A DNA stretch of 64,000 bases from Mytilus galloprovincialis (GCF_965363235.1 NC_134848.1:61528181-61592180), one strand, 5' to 3'. Positions 42,137 through 55,639 are shown, counted from the first letter of the stretch. Program-made: numbers and translations. Notes: generated by a model from the letters alone, not told the origin.

Positions 42137-45100
42137 ATGGCTGCCAAATACAGTATGGATAGAACAACTGAAAAGGAATGTGAAGGTATGCCTTAAGAAA
42201 TTATATATTCAATTGTTTCAAAAAAGCGTTAGGATACGAAATTACTGTGTTTATGGCTGTGGCTGAAAGGAATACAACTTAGATAAATAGTTACACATTT
42301 GAGACATTAATACTTAACTTTCAAAATAATGTAGTTCATCAAATTTAAACTCAAAGATATTTATGTGTCGGTAAGAATCGATATATGCAATCATAGTTTA
42401 AGCATGTATTATATATGCTTTGGGATTGTATGATCCGTTTATCGTCTTTTGACTCTTTCAAAATGCAAGAGAGTATCCTGGGTAGAGATAAATTTTATGG
42501 CCTTCAAAATACAGTTTCGATTCCCAAAATTCTCGAAATTTTTTCCCCTCATGTTGGCGGTATACCATCTTTTCCGAAAGATCATTGTTTTTTGTTTGGA
42601 AATACATAAATAAATATGTTCATTCAAACAAAAACATGCTTTCATAAGATAAGTCGCAACTTATGCAAAGGTTTCGTCCAGATTTATCTGTTAACAACCT
42701 TAAAACTTTGATATCGTATGAACGGCGTAATCGTAATAAGTAGAAAAAACGAAATAAAGACAATGTTCAAAACCATACGCTTGTAATTCTTGTATCCTCC
42801 TTTAGAAAATTAATTTCGGCTGGACACAAACACTCAAAAACTGTAATAGAAAGTTCCAAGAATGTTTATCAATGACCAGCAATTTATGTGAACTTTAATG
42901 TGCCTCGAGATCAAATTCGGGTTGCCCATCACACTTGATCTTATATTTTGCATGGGATGACAAGGGTACAATTTAATTTGCCAGCAATCATCTTGTGCAT
43001 CCGACACGCTTGTAATCTATAAATGTACTTGCAATAGGCAGTAATGTCGAGTGTTATTGGCGGAATCGTGACCTGATTCATTGTTAAACAATCTTTGCTG
43101 CTCAACATTTTTGTAAAATATATTCATAGCTTTGTGACTTTAGCAGTAGGACACTTGTAAGGTAATTAATTATTATTAGAGACTATGAATAAATATGACC
43201 TTAATCATTACATAATATGAATAAAATATAGGACAAATATAAAACATCGAGAAATCAAAATCAAACTTACTTAACAATGTTGAAATTTGTGTTTAACGTC
43301 AATACAATGTATCAAAATCATACTAATCTACATGTTTGTACATTTATTTTATAACAGATATTGGTTCGTCAATTGATCAGGATACAAGTGCAGATGTTAT
43401 TGGTAAGAGAACATACTACTTATTGTTTATCCAAATTAAGGAATTTGGCAAAACTAAAAGCAAATTAAATATATAAATGCAAACGAAAATATATCATATT
43501 GAAATACGTACAAAAGAAGATAAATAACGAGACGTCAGACCGACATTCTGTCCTCTGAACTTCTGTTTAACTATCAAATTGTTCGGACTCTTTATCACTA
43601 GTAGATTAATTCTGAACCAGAACAGCCGTTTCGATCTGAAAAGCTTTTATATCTAAGTCTGTGTAACATGATATAGTTATATATGTATTGGCTTTTAACT
43701 AGTTTTCAGAAGATGTAAGTACTCTTTTTTTTTAAATGCTTTATCTTCGTGAAAGCTCTGTTTTGTGATTCGTGACAATTGGATAATAATATACTATACC
43801 AACTCAGGAATATCACAGTTGTTATCCATTTATTTGATGTGCCATTTATTTGATGTGTTTGAGCTTTTACTTTTGCTAATTAAATATTGACTTACCGTTT
43901 TGAACTTTCCTTGAAGTGCAGTATTTTTGATATTTTACTTTATACTGTTATAATAACAGCATAAAGTAAAATATGAAAAATAACAGTGTTATTCAAACAT
44001 CACTAATCGATTAAACAAGAACGAATCCGAAACTGAGTCAAACCATATCAGATTTTTCCGGATTATTTTTATATTGTGTTGATACAACACTGTCCCCATT
44101 CGCCAGTTGTAATTGGTTTTGAACTAACATTCAGTTACTGGGTGCAGTACTTGTTAGTTGCTTTTGTGTCTATTGTATCACAGAAGGATTTTACATCACC
44201 AGTTATCGTTCCTGCTGTTGCCGACATCCGTGAATTGTAAAACACGATGTTTAAAAATATCTAAGAACGTATTAAAAAAAACAATCAGACTCCTATATAT
44301 ATAGTTAGAGATAACTATTTTATTTATTTTAAATTTGCAAATATACCTGACTATATATTAAAAAATACCGTCATTTAGCGTCGCCTTCTAATCGATACGA
44401 TTCAAATTACTATCATATAAACAACACTTTACTTTATAGATGCGATTCACATAAAGACCAATAATGATAAATAATTGTTAATCACACGTAGGTGAAATCG
44501 TAATAATAAATCAGCCTAATAAAATTGAGAATGAAAATGGGGAATGTGTCAATGAGACAACAACCCAACCAAAGAGCAGAAAAGAGCTGAATGCCACCCA
44601 TTGGTCTTCAATACGGCAAACCAGTATCCTGAGCCGTGCTTCAGCTTGCTTCTAAACAAACATGTGTTCTAGTTCAGTGATAATGGACGTAATACTTAAC
44701 TCCGAAATAAATAAATGAACTAAAATTAAAAATCATGCAGGAATAACATTGTTCAAAGGCTCCCAACTTGGGAAAGGCGCAAACATGCAACGGGGTTTAA
44801 CATGTTTTTGAGATCTCAACCCTCCCCCTTTACCTCTAGATAATGTAGAAAAGACAAACACATAGCAATACGCACTTTAAAATTTAGTTTAAAGGTTTCC
44901 GATGTCAGAATAGGTACCAAAAAGAAACTAGTCTAAATTATAATAATACATTAATTTACAAAGGACTGCTAGCAGTTGCTGACATAATATCTCCAGACCT
45001 CAATTTAACTGATTGAGAGACTATGTCTCCATCATATGAATATGAAGAACAATTCATTCCGTTAGGGTTTAGTATCATACTTTAATGAAATATATGAGAA

Positions 45101-48100
45101 GAACATAACCCGTATCATGTCAACAACTGTTTTTAAAATAAATGTGTTTATTTCTAATGCAAAGACCCTATAAGAGAATCAATATTAAAGCCAATGTATG
45201 CCAATGACCTGACAACAGTATCGTAACCACTAGTATATCCTTTCTGAATAAGTCTATCTTAATCGTTAGTTAGCTGTTTAGATAACTGCCGACATATATG
45301 TGCTTTGGAAAGAATATTACCTTAAAAGATTGGATATGAAATACCTGAACGTATAAGATGACTGCATGTTGATTTATATTTACGAATGATGTCTTTCCGA
45401 AGATAAACAGTAGTTAATATTTTGAAATATTTGTTATATCGAAAACCCTGGTGTAATACCTTTTCAGTAACACAAATATTTTTTCGGTAAAAACTTATAT
45501 GTTGTTACATACAGGAGCAAATCGTACAAGTTGACATACATAAACACCATAGGATGGTGACGGGGAACATCACCATATAGAAAGGGATAATTAACAATAG
45601 GAAATGAGAATCATTTCTTTTATCATAAATTTTGGTATTAAGCTTCTCGTTAATGATATAAATATCAAGATCTAGGCAAGGACAGTGTTCATTATAAGAA
45701 TTACCTTTATTTATAGTTAGTACAACAGGTTAAATCTTTTTAGTGTACATACTGCATACAAAAGCAAAGGTTCATGTGTTATACGGGTTGCATCTGCTGC
45801 GGCGTATGGGTTTTGCTCTGGTAAGATCCTAGGCATCTGGGGTGAACTCCCTGTTAGTGGACTGCAGTATATCTAAAGACAGTTGTACACTTTTTTAATA
45901 CTTCTGTCCCACCAGTCTCGTGCCCGTATAGTTATTGTGTGCAAAGAACGTTATGATGATTAGATGATGATCTAAGGTCATTATGCCACTTACGTCAATA
46001 AACCTAGGATGCAAGAGTGCGAATGTTGACATTATGTCAGGTCAGAATATGGGCAAATGTGACATGACTAAACTTACTTTAAGCATGTTTGGGCCCTGTT
46101 ACAATAGTCGGGCTTTACGTAAATAAAAGAAAAAAGTAATAAAGCGGGAAAGTGTACAATAATGATAGACAGAAGGTGGGAACTGTTGTAATATCAGGGA
46201 ACTCTGGTCAAACAGTGAAGACGAACTCTATAATCATTATTCCCAGATACCTAACTCACAATATATACACACAGTAACAACAAAAGTACGTGCAACGTTC
46301 ATCAAATGTTTTTGTATACGCGTTGGCTAACAGTAAACGTCGAACGTGAAAGTAGAAGTGACTGTTTACTGAGTAGTCCGAACAAATCTACAGCTACAAT
46401 CATTACAATACAAAAACAAGTCCGCAATAATTGGTACACACTTAGTCCATATTGCAATTAGGATAACCTGACGATAAACGGAATCTCCTAATCGAAATAT
46501 AAATGCGATTTAGAAAGAATTCAAAGACAGTTATAGTATAAAAGCATAATCGTTTTAAATAGTAATTTGCATTAATGCAGAGTGTCGAGGGATTTGGTTG
46601 TTCGTCGTCTTCCTCCCTTTCGTCTTCTAATTCTTTGCATTAAATATTAACATTTCAAATGTTTTCTGCACAATGATACATTGTAAGTAAGCATTTTTAC
46701 AATTTATCTGTATGTGTTTTAAGCCTAACATACTAAGCTTGTTATTCATTTTTTTGTATTGCAATGCATTTTTACTAATGATGCTCGGTGTTACCCGATG
46801 ACAGTTTGCAATACCTATAGGAAGCTCATACCTTTTTAAATGTTGACTGAAAAATGTCGCTTGCAAAATAGAAAAAAATAAAAAATACTTAGGTAATTTA
46901 AACTCGTTAACTGTTTCGACATTCGCTGCTTCACTACTACATGTACTATGCCTTTCCAATTGTGTATACATCAGTATATTTGTAAAAAAGATAATGTGTA
47001 CATATTAATTTATAGATGATGCATATTCTAAGGGTTTTCCATGTCGTATAACACACCTTGGGGTGTAGGGTGTCCCACATTAAGACCTCCCTTTATTTGA
47101 CCAATCTTGACACTCCTCGGTGTGGTATACAACAATATAAACCTTAAGGTATTCATTATCGGACTTATATACCGTCAACAAATATTATTTTCTGCATACA
47201 TTTACAGTGATTTTATCCTGTTTTTTCAGACTGCACTAAGGTTTTTTTCGCCCTACCGCTTATGTATAATATGTAATAAAACTCACTGGTTAATCTTTAT
47301 GTATAGACTTTCACATATCAGAAATAATTGTCTAGTTTAAATAGCACAATTGCTGTAACTGCTTGAAGCAAGACGCAAATGAATTGTTCCGGGGTATAAA
47401 AAATACAAGCCACCTTGTGATTGATTAGTTATACCCCCGCTTTAAAAAAGGGGGGGTATACTGTTTTACCTCTGTCTGTCAGTCCGTCCGTCAGTCCGTC
47501 CATCAGTCCGTCCGTCCATCAGTCCGTCCGTCAGTCAGTCCGTCCCATGAAACTTTCGTCACATTTTTCTCAGGAACTACACATCCACCCTTTCTGTAAT
47601 TTGGTATCAACATTTATATATGTCAGCCATACCGTGTGATGCGTTTTCAGATTCATCACTTGACAACTTCCTGTTTACCGAACACTTGGTCTGATTTTAC
47701 ACATGATAGCCAAGTTGAAAATTTTTGTCACATTTTTCTCAGGAACTACAATACAAGGATTTCTGAAATTTGGTTTCAGGATTTATATAAGTCAGCTATA
47801 CCGTGTGATGCGTTTTCAGATTCATCACTCGACAACTTCCTGTTTACCGAACACTTGTATGATTTTACACATGATAACCAAGTTAAAAATTTTCGTCACA
47901 TTTTTCTCAGGAACTACAATACAAGGATGTCTGAAATTTGGTTTCAGGATTTTTATAAGTCAGCTATACCGTGTGATGCGTTTTCAGATTCATCACTCGA
48001 CAACTTCCTGTTTACCGAACACTTGCATATTTTTACACTATTAATATTATCCACTTGCGTCGGGGGTATCATCAGTGAGCAGTAGCTCGCAGTTTCACTT

Positions 48101-51100
48101 GTTCTTTTCACTTTTCCGTGGATAGACCTATTGATTTTGTTCTGATTATTATGAGGTCTTTCCGTTTTTCCGTGGAAAGACCTATTGATTTTTCTGATTT
48201 TTTTTTATCCGCCTAATTTTTTCTTGCGCTGTGTTATTGTTTTATAAGATGTTGCTTATACATTTGAAATATGATATCGTACAGTTCATACGATTGTGAA
48301 AATAACACTGCTTAACCGAACACTTTACGTTGTAAGAGTTATCTCCCTAAACATTTCTTTTCTTGTGGCGACTACTCCTTCGCAACCGTAAAAGATTACG
48401 ACAAATATATTTTACCAAATTGCTCGTTACGTCTTCAGGTTTGGATGACCATTTGGACCAAAGCTATCCGGAGACTCTATATGAGAGTCATTCCCTCTAA
48501 TGCATTTGATATAAGTAATAAGCATATCTACCTGGCTAACCATAAATGATAGATACCTAGGGTCTTTCAATTTGAGGTTCTTGGTCCAAAATTTGAAAAT
48601 CAGATCAAGGTCGAAGATCCTTTTTATATTTATAATTGCATGTAGGGTGGTTTTACTCATTTACCAAGTATAATGAAGACCTAGGAAAGTTTTATAACAG
48701 GTCCTTGGTTCATGACCTTTAAAAAGAGCTCAAGGGCAATGTTAAAATTGTTCTAGATTTTGACCTTTGCTTTAACTTCATATTTAGACACGATAAAGCC
48801 ATGGGGCACTTTTCATTGGGTTATTATGTACATGACCTTGAAAATCCAACCGGAAATGACTTTTTGTAAAACGGGGAAGTAGCTTTGTTTTGAGTGTCAA
48901 GTAAACTATCAAAAAATAACGTAAGTGTCATTTTTAAGACCGGAAGTAACAAATTATCTCCTATATTTCGAATTAGCGTACATTAAGTTATCAATCGATA
49001 CTTTTTATGACACTTTAAACCGTATTTTTATATTTTCATATCAAAATGATTTGTAAGAAGTGGAAAGACCTTCAATTGTTCTCTGAACAATCGTTTTTTA
49101 ATTTATTCATGTAATTGTATCAATTTTGTTTATAAAAGAATGATATTATTTTGGGAATTTATTTAACATATTCATGACATTTTTATCGCGGAAAAGCGGA
49201 CTATTTTTTTTTAATTTTTTTAGAATATTTGTTGTTTCTCTTTTGTTTGGTATTATCACTATTGTTTTTATATAAAACTTAATGATCAGGAATAAATATT
49301 ATATCCCCACTCATTTTTAAAGTACGTGGTTGTTATTATATTGAAAAAAGACTATATAGCCATTTGATAATTATATAGAGTTAAAGGTTTTAATATTTTT
49401 TTCGAAAAAACTGATATCAATAGAGCACGAAATCATCATGAAGGTACTTCAAATCATGTAACACGAAAAATGAAAGTTCATAGGTCACAGTATATTTCCC
49501 AATAAAAGGTGAAAAAAAAAGGATATTGTTTCTTACAAAAAAAATACTACAGCTAATACAGCAATAATGGTGACTTGTACAGTTCTATATTACATAGAAC
49601 TAGTAGAAAACACAATTGAATTGATAAATAATTAATTTGCGTTCTTTATTCAACACCTCCATCGTGTGTTCCACTGTGTTATTAATAGGTCAATAAAATA
49701 CCGAACATTGTACGTATATTCTATATATTTCAAGCTTAACTAAAACCTTACCACAAACTGTAAAATGTATGATTTAGCATTATCTTGTTCCGTCGAATCC
49801 TTTGTTAAATGTATAGCAGTTTACCAAAATGGAACAACGTGTTAGAAAAGAGGGCTTGATTCCCATGAATCAGTTCTCGTTTGTCTCACAATAATGTAAC
49901 AAATTATACAAATCCATACACAACAGGACTATATCGTCTGCTGGTATTTCATTTTTATTGCAAGCAACTGACTATATTGCTGTTGTGGTCATGGCAATAA
50001 CCGTTTTTCGGTTTCTATACACCTAGTTGAAATAAATTTTCATTTTATTGACGATGTAAGAATAAATTTATCTATATGCGTTAGTTTGTTTTTAATATGA
50101 ATGCATAAATAGTATCATTTTTGATTATATATACAGATAAGATAAGGGAAACGTTCTAGTAGCCGATATTATGCTTTGTAGATCAGGAGAAAGACATCAA
50201 GGGAAAAGAGGTATGCATGTTTATTCTTAAATGTATTTAGCTTTTACTTTTAAGCACGCATGATCAATGACAGGTCATTAACTATTTTAAAACTAAGAAG
50301 GATAAAGTGTGCTCGAGATGAAAAAGGTTCGCTCATGATATTCATCGAAACAGTAACTGTCACTTTTTTTTTAATTAAGACCGATAATGTCATTATGATG
50401 TGCAGGCTGTTGCTAACATCTAGTAGTCGAACATCAGAATAAGGTTCGACTAAAATTGTATATCGTGCCGTAAACAAATTAAATCCTGCATATATGAAAT
50501 AAGTTTTTAATTGGGATGTTAAAATTGCTTTAGTTATAAGCAAATTAGATTAAAATACTTAATTATATATGTAACACTCAGAAACGTGTCCTTCCCCCCA
50601 AACGTGTCCGATTCCCCCAAACATGTCTAGTTGAAAACTGCGCCAAAGCGTGTCATTTGTATAAACGCCCAAACGTGTCCATTTCTCAACTAACCCCCAA
50701 ACGTGTCCAATCGCCAAAACGTGTCCATATCAAGCGTTATTTGGTTATTGCTATTTCATTAACGTATACTAATTTTACCATTTCATTAAAAATATACATA
50801 AGCACGTAAGTACTTTTTCAAAACGGAAGAATTAAACTGGCTTAAAGTGGGGGCGTCATTTCGGCTATTTCGTTTGTAAATTGTAAGCAAACATGTTGAG
50901 TTAAACAGTACAGTTAACGGGTCAAAGTTTCCCTTTCTCTGCGCATTAAAACTTTAATGTTCTCTCTAAGTATGCATGAAATACTGACAACGACTATTCT
51001 CAATCAACAGCCTAAAGTTAATTTATTCAGTAGAACTGAAAAAAACCATTAAAACTTGTATGTTTTCTCTAATTTGCATGAAATACTTGCAACTGGACAA

Positions 51101-53883
51101 TATGCAACCAGCAGTTTAGAGTTTATCTTAACAAAAGAACAGTAAAAACATTAAAACATGTATGTTAAAATGTAAAAAAAAAAACAAAAAAAAAAAAAAC
51201 AGGTAGCCTATGTTCACTCTAAATAGAACTGCAAAAACATTAAAACTTGTATGTTCTCTCTAAATATGCATGACATACTTGCAACTGGACAATACGCGAT
51301 CATCAGTTTAAAGTTTAGTTTAAAGTTAATGTGTACAGTACAACCGTAAAAACATTAAAACTTGCAAAACTATTGTGCGCTCTAATTATGCATAAAGTAC
51401 TTGCAACTGGACAATACGTAATCAACATTCTAAAGTTTATTTATACACTACAAAATAAATTTGCATTTAAAACCGGCGTTGATCACATAACAGTAATATT
51501 CATAAAAAAAAAGAATCTATAAAACTTATGCATGAAATATTTGGCACTGGACGTTATGTTTCTTATCGTGTGTCTTTAGTGATGGTGGAAACCTAAAATT
51601 TATTAAAAACCCGGATAACAAGTTTATAATTTGATGGGCTTTTGAAATACACACAAACTATTGACAAAAGTAAAAAAAAATACTGTTAAAACCCCGCCAT
51701 GCAATATTCGGGTAAATATAAAAGGCATCATCGGAGTTTATAAGTACAAAATAATTAACAAAGTTAACGATTAATTCAACACCAGAACTATGTGAATGTT
51801 CACTCTAAACGAATATGAAATACTTGCAACTGGACAATAAACAACTGCAGTCAAAGTTACTTAATAATAACAGATTAATTTTGCAATTATTATAATCATT
51901 AAAAACCTACATCGAACTAACTTAATCTGATAAATGACATCTTCATCACCTGTGTCTCCCATCATAGAATTGCCGTAAATGTTATGAGCGATTTTATTTA
52001 AGAGATACATGTAAAAGCGCTAAAAGACGTGTAACGTTTTGGCGTTAAATATTGGACACGTTTTGGCGAATAACAATTATCGGACACGTTTGGGGGTTAT
52101 GAAATCGGACACGTTTGGGAAATATTGTACATTTCGGACACGTTTAGGGAGAAAAGACACGTTTGGGAGAATCGGACACGTTTGGGGGAAGGACACGTTT
52201 GGGAGTGTTACATATTTAAGGTTTAAAACCATGCATGTTCAGGGTGTAGATTATATGTCCGATACAGAGTGAACATTATAAATTTTCAGCAGATACTTAG
52301 TTAAAAATTATAAACAAATGTAGACAATCTATTGCATAAGAAAGTGAACAAAATAAAAATACGATTTATTGATTCAGTTAATTCAGAAATTCAAAAAAGG
52401 AAAAGCATAATATAAAAAATTATTAACTAACAACACTGTTATTGGACTCAAAAGGTGTAAACTCGGCCAATGTCTATTTTTTACTGAATTGGCCGTATTA
52501 TTCTATATTGGCCGAGTTGACACAAATACAGGATATCGAAACGTCTTTAGTTTTCATATCGAAAGTCACGATCAACACAAACTGAAAGTAAACAGTTGTT
52601 TGGAAGACGCAGTTTTCATTCAGTCATCATAAAAATGCTGTAAAGTTCAGTAACGCATATATTCAGGCTGAAGACGGTGACATTAATTTAAAAAGCATTT
52701 TGAAAGCAGACGATGTCATTATTGCAGGTTTTGGGAACGAGTAGATTATCACAAAGTTCATTTCTTTATGTCCTCATAATTTCACGATGGTACAAATACT
52801 AAAAATCGATTAACTGTTTACTTTCGCTTTTGTTTTGCAAACTGTCATTTATTCTTAAACCCAAACTAGGCAAATGCATTCTATAATTATACAAATCTTC
52901 GTTCTTTGGTCATTTGGCTGATGGATAGTTGTATCATTTTCAACTCCTAGTCCTACATTATTTTTGTTTTAAATATATTCAATTAGTTTCTGCATAACAC
53001 ATGCAATGGCAGTACCTTTCCAATTACTATGTATGTGTTGCGTCTAAATTATCGTTATGTTTTGCATTTAATAAAAAGAAGCTGAGATTTGGATAGTTCC
53101 ACTTCAAGGTAAAAATATTTATCTCTTCTATTCAAGCGTTTATCAGAATTGAAACACACTTTTAATTATCATTCATGCTATATTTGAGTAAAATTATTTT
53201 ATTCGTTTTTGTAGACGATTAAATCTGAATCTGAAGAACATGTAAGAATAGTCATTATCGGAAGAACTGGTTCTGGGAAAAGTTCACTGGGAAATCAAAT
53301 TTTAAAAGAAAACGTATTCAATGGCGGACTTTCCCCAATTTCTGTTACAGAAAACACAAAAGTCCAAAACAGGACCAGGAATGGAATAAATGTTAGTGTT
53401 GCTGATACACCAGGGTTATTTCACACAAACATTTCAAAACGTAATGTAAAAAAAATCATCTTAAAAAGTATAGATATGACATTACCAGGTCCTCATGTAT
53501 TTTTGTATACGATAAAAATTGGGAGACATTCTGACGAAGAGTTAAATTCCTTCAATACATTTTTGGAGATATTCGGTGGTGATGTCCTTAATCATACTAT
53601 CTTAGTCTTTACTTGGAAAGACTATTTATTAGAAGAAAGCATAAATATGTATTTTGAAAAGCTACCTGAAAATTTCAAGAAAATTGCCAAAAAATGCAAT
53701 AAAAGAATAGTGGCAATTGACAATTTTGCGACGAATGATGAAAGTCAAAAGCAATGGGAGGAACTTCTTACTTTAATTAACACCATGGAAAATAGCAAAA
53801 ACTACTTTGTCGCCGATATGATCAAATCTAATTCGGTTTTGGAATTCCTTAAATCGCCATTAAAGTTCATGAATTTTTTTTAA
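42137..53883 (+). CDS. AIG1/GIMAP-type GTPase (263 aa, four exons)
   Basis: Exons are inferred at 42137-42185, 43358-43402, 50182-50210 and 53215-53883. Joins are phase 1, phase 1 and phase 0, with GT-AG sites. The first three give a short acidic, polar lead (MAAKYSMDRTTEKECE, then DIGSSIDQDTSADVI). The last exon holds the GTPase: P-loop GRTGSGKSS at about residues 57-65, Thr in SVTENT as switch I, DTPG at 105-108, a conserved IAN-type stretch and FTWKD at about 173-177, then RIVAIDN. It ends at TAA. AIG1/GIMAP GTPases act in immune and cell-survival signalling at membranes and are many in bivalves. Typical family members have 200-300 residues. The last exon is sure, the first three are less so. 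Introns of 1.2, 6.8 and 3.0 kb are full of repeats. Confidence 0.82.
43795..43974 (+). repeat. Dispersed repeat family 4 fragment ending in a hairpin
   Basis: AACTCAGGAATATCACAGTT, GTTATCCATTTATTTGATGT and GTGTTTGAGCTTTT recur at 55420-55560. At its end ATATTTTACTTTATACTGTT and its inverted copy form a 45-bp near-perfect hairpin (43930-43974, one mismatch). Confidence 0.6.
44525..45735 (-). mobile_element. Penelope-type element, 5'-truncated copy in GIMAP intron 2
   Basis: On the minus strand the RT end part (CLDLDIYI, KLNTKIYDKR-like, then the SPSYGVYVCQLVRFAPV-like stretch near 45500-45700) is followed by TATCGTTACTACTGTTGTCAGG-like sequence and the 3' tail (44525-44830: GGGTTGAGATCTCAAAAACA and GCGCCTTTCCCAAGTTGGGA). 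It parallels the plus-strand copy at 57.4-62.1 kb. It is broken in several places. Confidence 0.75.
45736..47430. other. GIMAP intron 2, no feature recognised
   Basis: No coding exon in phase, no clear repeats. A few short inverted words (CACACCTTGGGGTGTAGGGTG near 47050) are seen. Confidence 0.4.
47431..48069. mobile_element. Repeat element with ATACCCCC ends and 168-bp inner tandem units
   Basis: It begins ATACCCCCGC and ends GGGGGTAT. A (CAGTCCGTC)-type simple repeat follows the start (47474-47545), then three units of 168-169 bp begin at 47622, 47791 and 47959 (GTCAGCTATACCGTGTGATG). Because the unit length is a multiple of three, a 150-codon frame runs through. It is likely not a gene. 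Confidence 0.7.
48100..49110. mobile_element. Repeat family 5 (GTGGAAAGACC ends), copy in GIMAP intron 2
   Basis: It starts with GGTCTTTCCG and CCGTGGAAAGACCTATTGAT and ends with GTGGAAAGACCTTCAATTGT, CTCTGAACAATCG and TTTTTTAATT. Between are AAGAGTTATCTCCC, CCTAGGGTC, GACCTTTAAAAAGAGCTCAA and ACCGGAAGTAAC. Copies recur at 59341-60320 and 60321-61672. Non-coding. Confidence 0.75.
49111..50160. other. GIMAP intron 2, AT-rich end part
   Basis: Nothing coding or repeated was recognised before the short exon at 50182. Confidence 0.4.
50571..52211. mobile_element. 1.64-kb element with AAACGTGTCC arrays at both ends
   Basis: The ends are GTAACACTC and GAGTGTTAC with ATAT on both outer sides. Inside the left end seven copies of AAACGTGTCC or near forms stand between 50580 and 50730. 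The right end has about seven to eight inverted copies (GGACACGTTTGGG) between 52040 and 52205. The centre (50930-51860) is a tandem array of about 110-130-bp units with CATTAAAACTTGTATGTTCT, ATGCATGAAATACTTGCAAC and TGGACAATACG. No transposase. It lies in GIMAP intron 3. Confidence 0.82.
52440..52510. repeat. Small inverted repeat with GGCCAAT words
   Basis: GTAAACTCGGCCAATGT and ATATTGGCCGAGTTGACAC form a stem, with TTGGCCGTA in the loop. Possibly the end of a short MITE. Confidence 0.5.
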
Positions 53884-54389
53884 GTTCAGACCAGCATGCT
53901 TGAGCTCATTGAAATACTTCAAAATATACGTAATATATTTTTTGGACATTGTAATTAATCAATCATAAAACGTTATGTTGGAGAAGCTCTTGAGATTGAT
54001 GTGTGTTTTGTAGTATTAGATCTTTCTATGTATTGTTATAGTATGTTTTTCACATATCGTGGAAAGATGTGTGGTGTTTGTTTTGTACTTTATTCCTTAT
54101 TCAATGCTATAAATTACTTCTTCTAATTTAAAACACTTGTATTTCCTATTATGTATGTTGGTTTGCAAAATATTCCACTGATGTTTTGGATATCGATTAG
54201 CTAATACGATTTTAAAACAGATATCATTTGCTATACGCCGCAATTAATTATCTATATTCCCTTTGTAATTTTGAAATATACAGCCCGTTTCAAGTTTGTT
54301 GTTCCATCTTCAGCATGTTGAAAATAAGGTTGACCGATATTATCCCGAAACTCGGTGTGATGTGTTTCCCCTCAATGTATTTTATTGAC

Positions 54390-54395
54390 AATAAA
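54390..54395 (+). terminator. Possible poly(A) signal of the GIMAP-type gene
   Basis: AATAAA about 500 bases past the stop. Other AT-rich candidates lie nearby, so the choice is uncertain. Confidence 0.35.
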
Positions 54396-54399
54396 CTCT

Positions 54400-55410
54400 A
54401 AAAATATTATTTATTTATTACAAATATATTATAAGGTAAACTTTAAACATCACCTCCCTTGTAGTTTATGTTTATTAATTGCGATCAAGGTTTTAATATT
54501 TAATCCGGCAGTAAATGTTAAATGTTTTACAAGGACAGTAGATATTTAAATTAATAATAACGGCGTCTGATCTTGTTTACGTAATTGTGCCCATATAAGA
54601 TCTCGTTATTTTATCTTATAGAGACATAATTTGTGAATGTTACTATCATTAAAAAAAAACATATGTTAACTCCGAAAATTTAACTCTTAGGATGACACGA
54701 AATGAAGGTTGGGATAGAACATAATGTTAGGATAAGATGAAACTCTTAAAATTTCAGGTCATGTTAATATTGAAAATATGCCGTAAAACCCTATATTTCG
54801 ACTTTTGAATAAAACAGTCGCGCATATCAACTTTCTGTTTTAGAATATAATTCTTTACGAAACATCATAGTTGAAGTGGCACAGTGTTAGCCATAAAGGG
54901 AGTCCCTATTGTAAATTGCATTTTCCATATTTATTTAACAGATTTGCAACCTTTCTATTTTGATTGTCATACCGATACGTGATATTTGACTTTTAGTGTC
55001 TGCTTTATTTTCTTGTGTTTGAGGCGACAAAAATTTGCGATATCCTTACTACATTAAGTTGAACCAGTAGCAAAATATTTTAACACCTCCCTTTTTCTCC
55101 CTTTTTGTGTAAAATCAACATAAGGCTCACTAGTTCTTTGAAACTAAATTGTAAAGGATGAAAGTATCTTGTAATGCGTTTTGTTCTATTGTGCTTTGTC
55201 TCTATGCCTTTTTATTATTTTCTTTGCTATTTTTTTTCCAGTTCTTTAGTGTTTTGCATAATAAATAACACAATATTGACTGTGTACCTTTTATGTTTGT
55301 TTGTTTTGTTCACACATCGTTGTCGATATAATGGAATTGTTTGCGATTATCATTCGTTATTAGAGAGGTTTATTTATAAAACCAGATTCAATCAACCGTT
55401 TTCTACATAA
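54400..55410. other. Spacer downstream of the GIMAP-type gene
   Basis: AT-rich, no gene and no repeat recognised apart from the family 4 stretch that begins after it. Confidence 0.4.
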
Positions 55411-55419
55411 GAAGATGCA

Positions 55420-55560
55420 TGTATGAAATCAGGAATATGATAGTTGTTATCCATTCGTTTGATGTGTTTGAGCTTTTGAATTTTCCATTCGCCTAGGAGT
55501 TGTCCGTTGTAGAATTTTCCTCCGAGTTCGGAGTTCAGTGTTTTTTGTTTTCTTTTACTG
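55420..55560 (+). repeat. Dispersed repeat family 4 fragment
   Basis: ATCAGGAATATGATAGTTGT, TATCCATTCGTTTGATGTGT and TTGAGCTTTTGAATTTTCC match 43795-43930. Confidence 0.6.
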
Positions 55561-55639
55561 GTTATTTCATCCCGATCCTATTAGGACCGCTTGCATTTAA
55601 GAGGTCGTTTTTAATTAGCCATTTCCGATAACCAGTAGT

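Noticed and set aside
47474-47545. CRISPR-like array
   Set aside because: The CAGTCCGTC words are a simple repeat with no spacers of constant length, in a eukaryotic setting.
47636-48085. 150-codon plus-strand gene
   Set aside because: It is made of three copies of a 168-bp repeat unit of an interspersed element that is open by length alone.
52665-52730. Extra GIMAP exon reading AEDGDINLKSILKADDVIIA
   Set aside because: It has an acceptor-like start and a GT, but its end phase does not fit the last exon at 53215, so it would break the frame. It may be an alternative exon, but this cannot be decided here.
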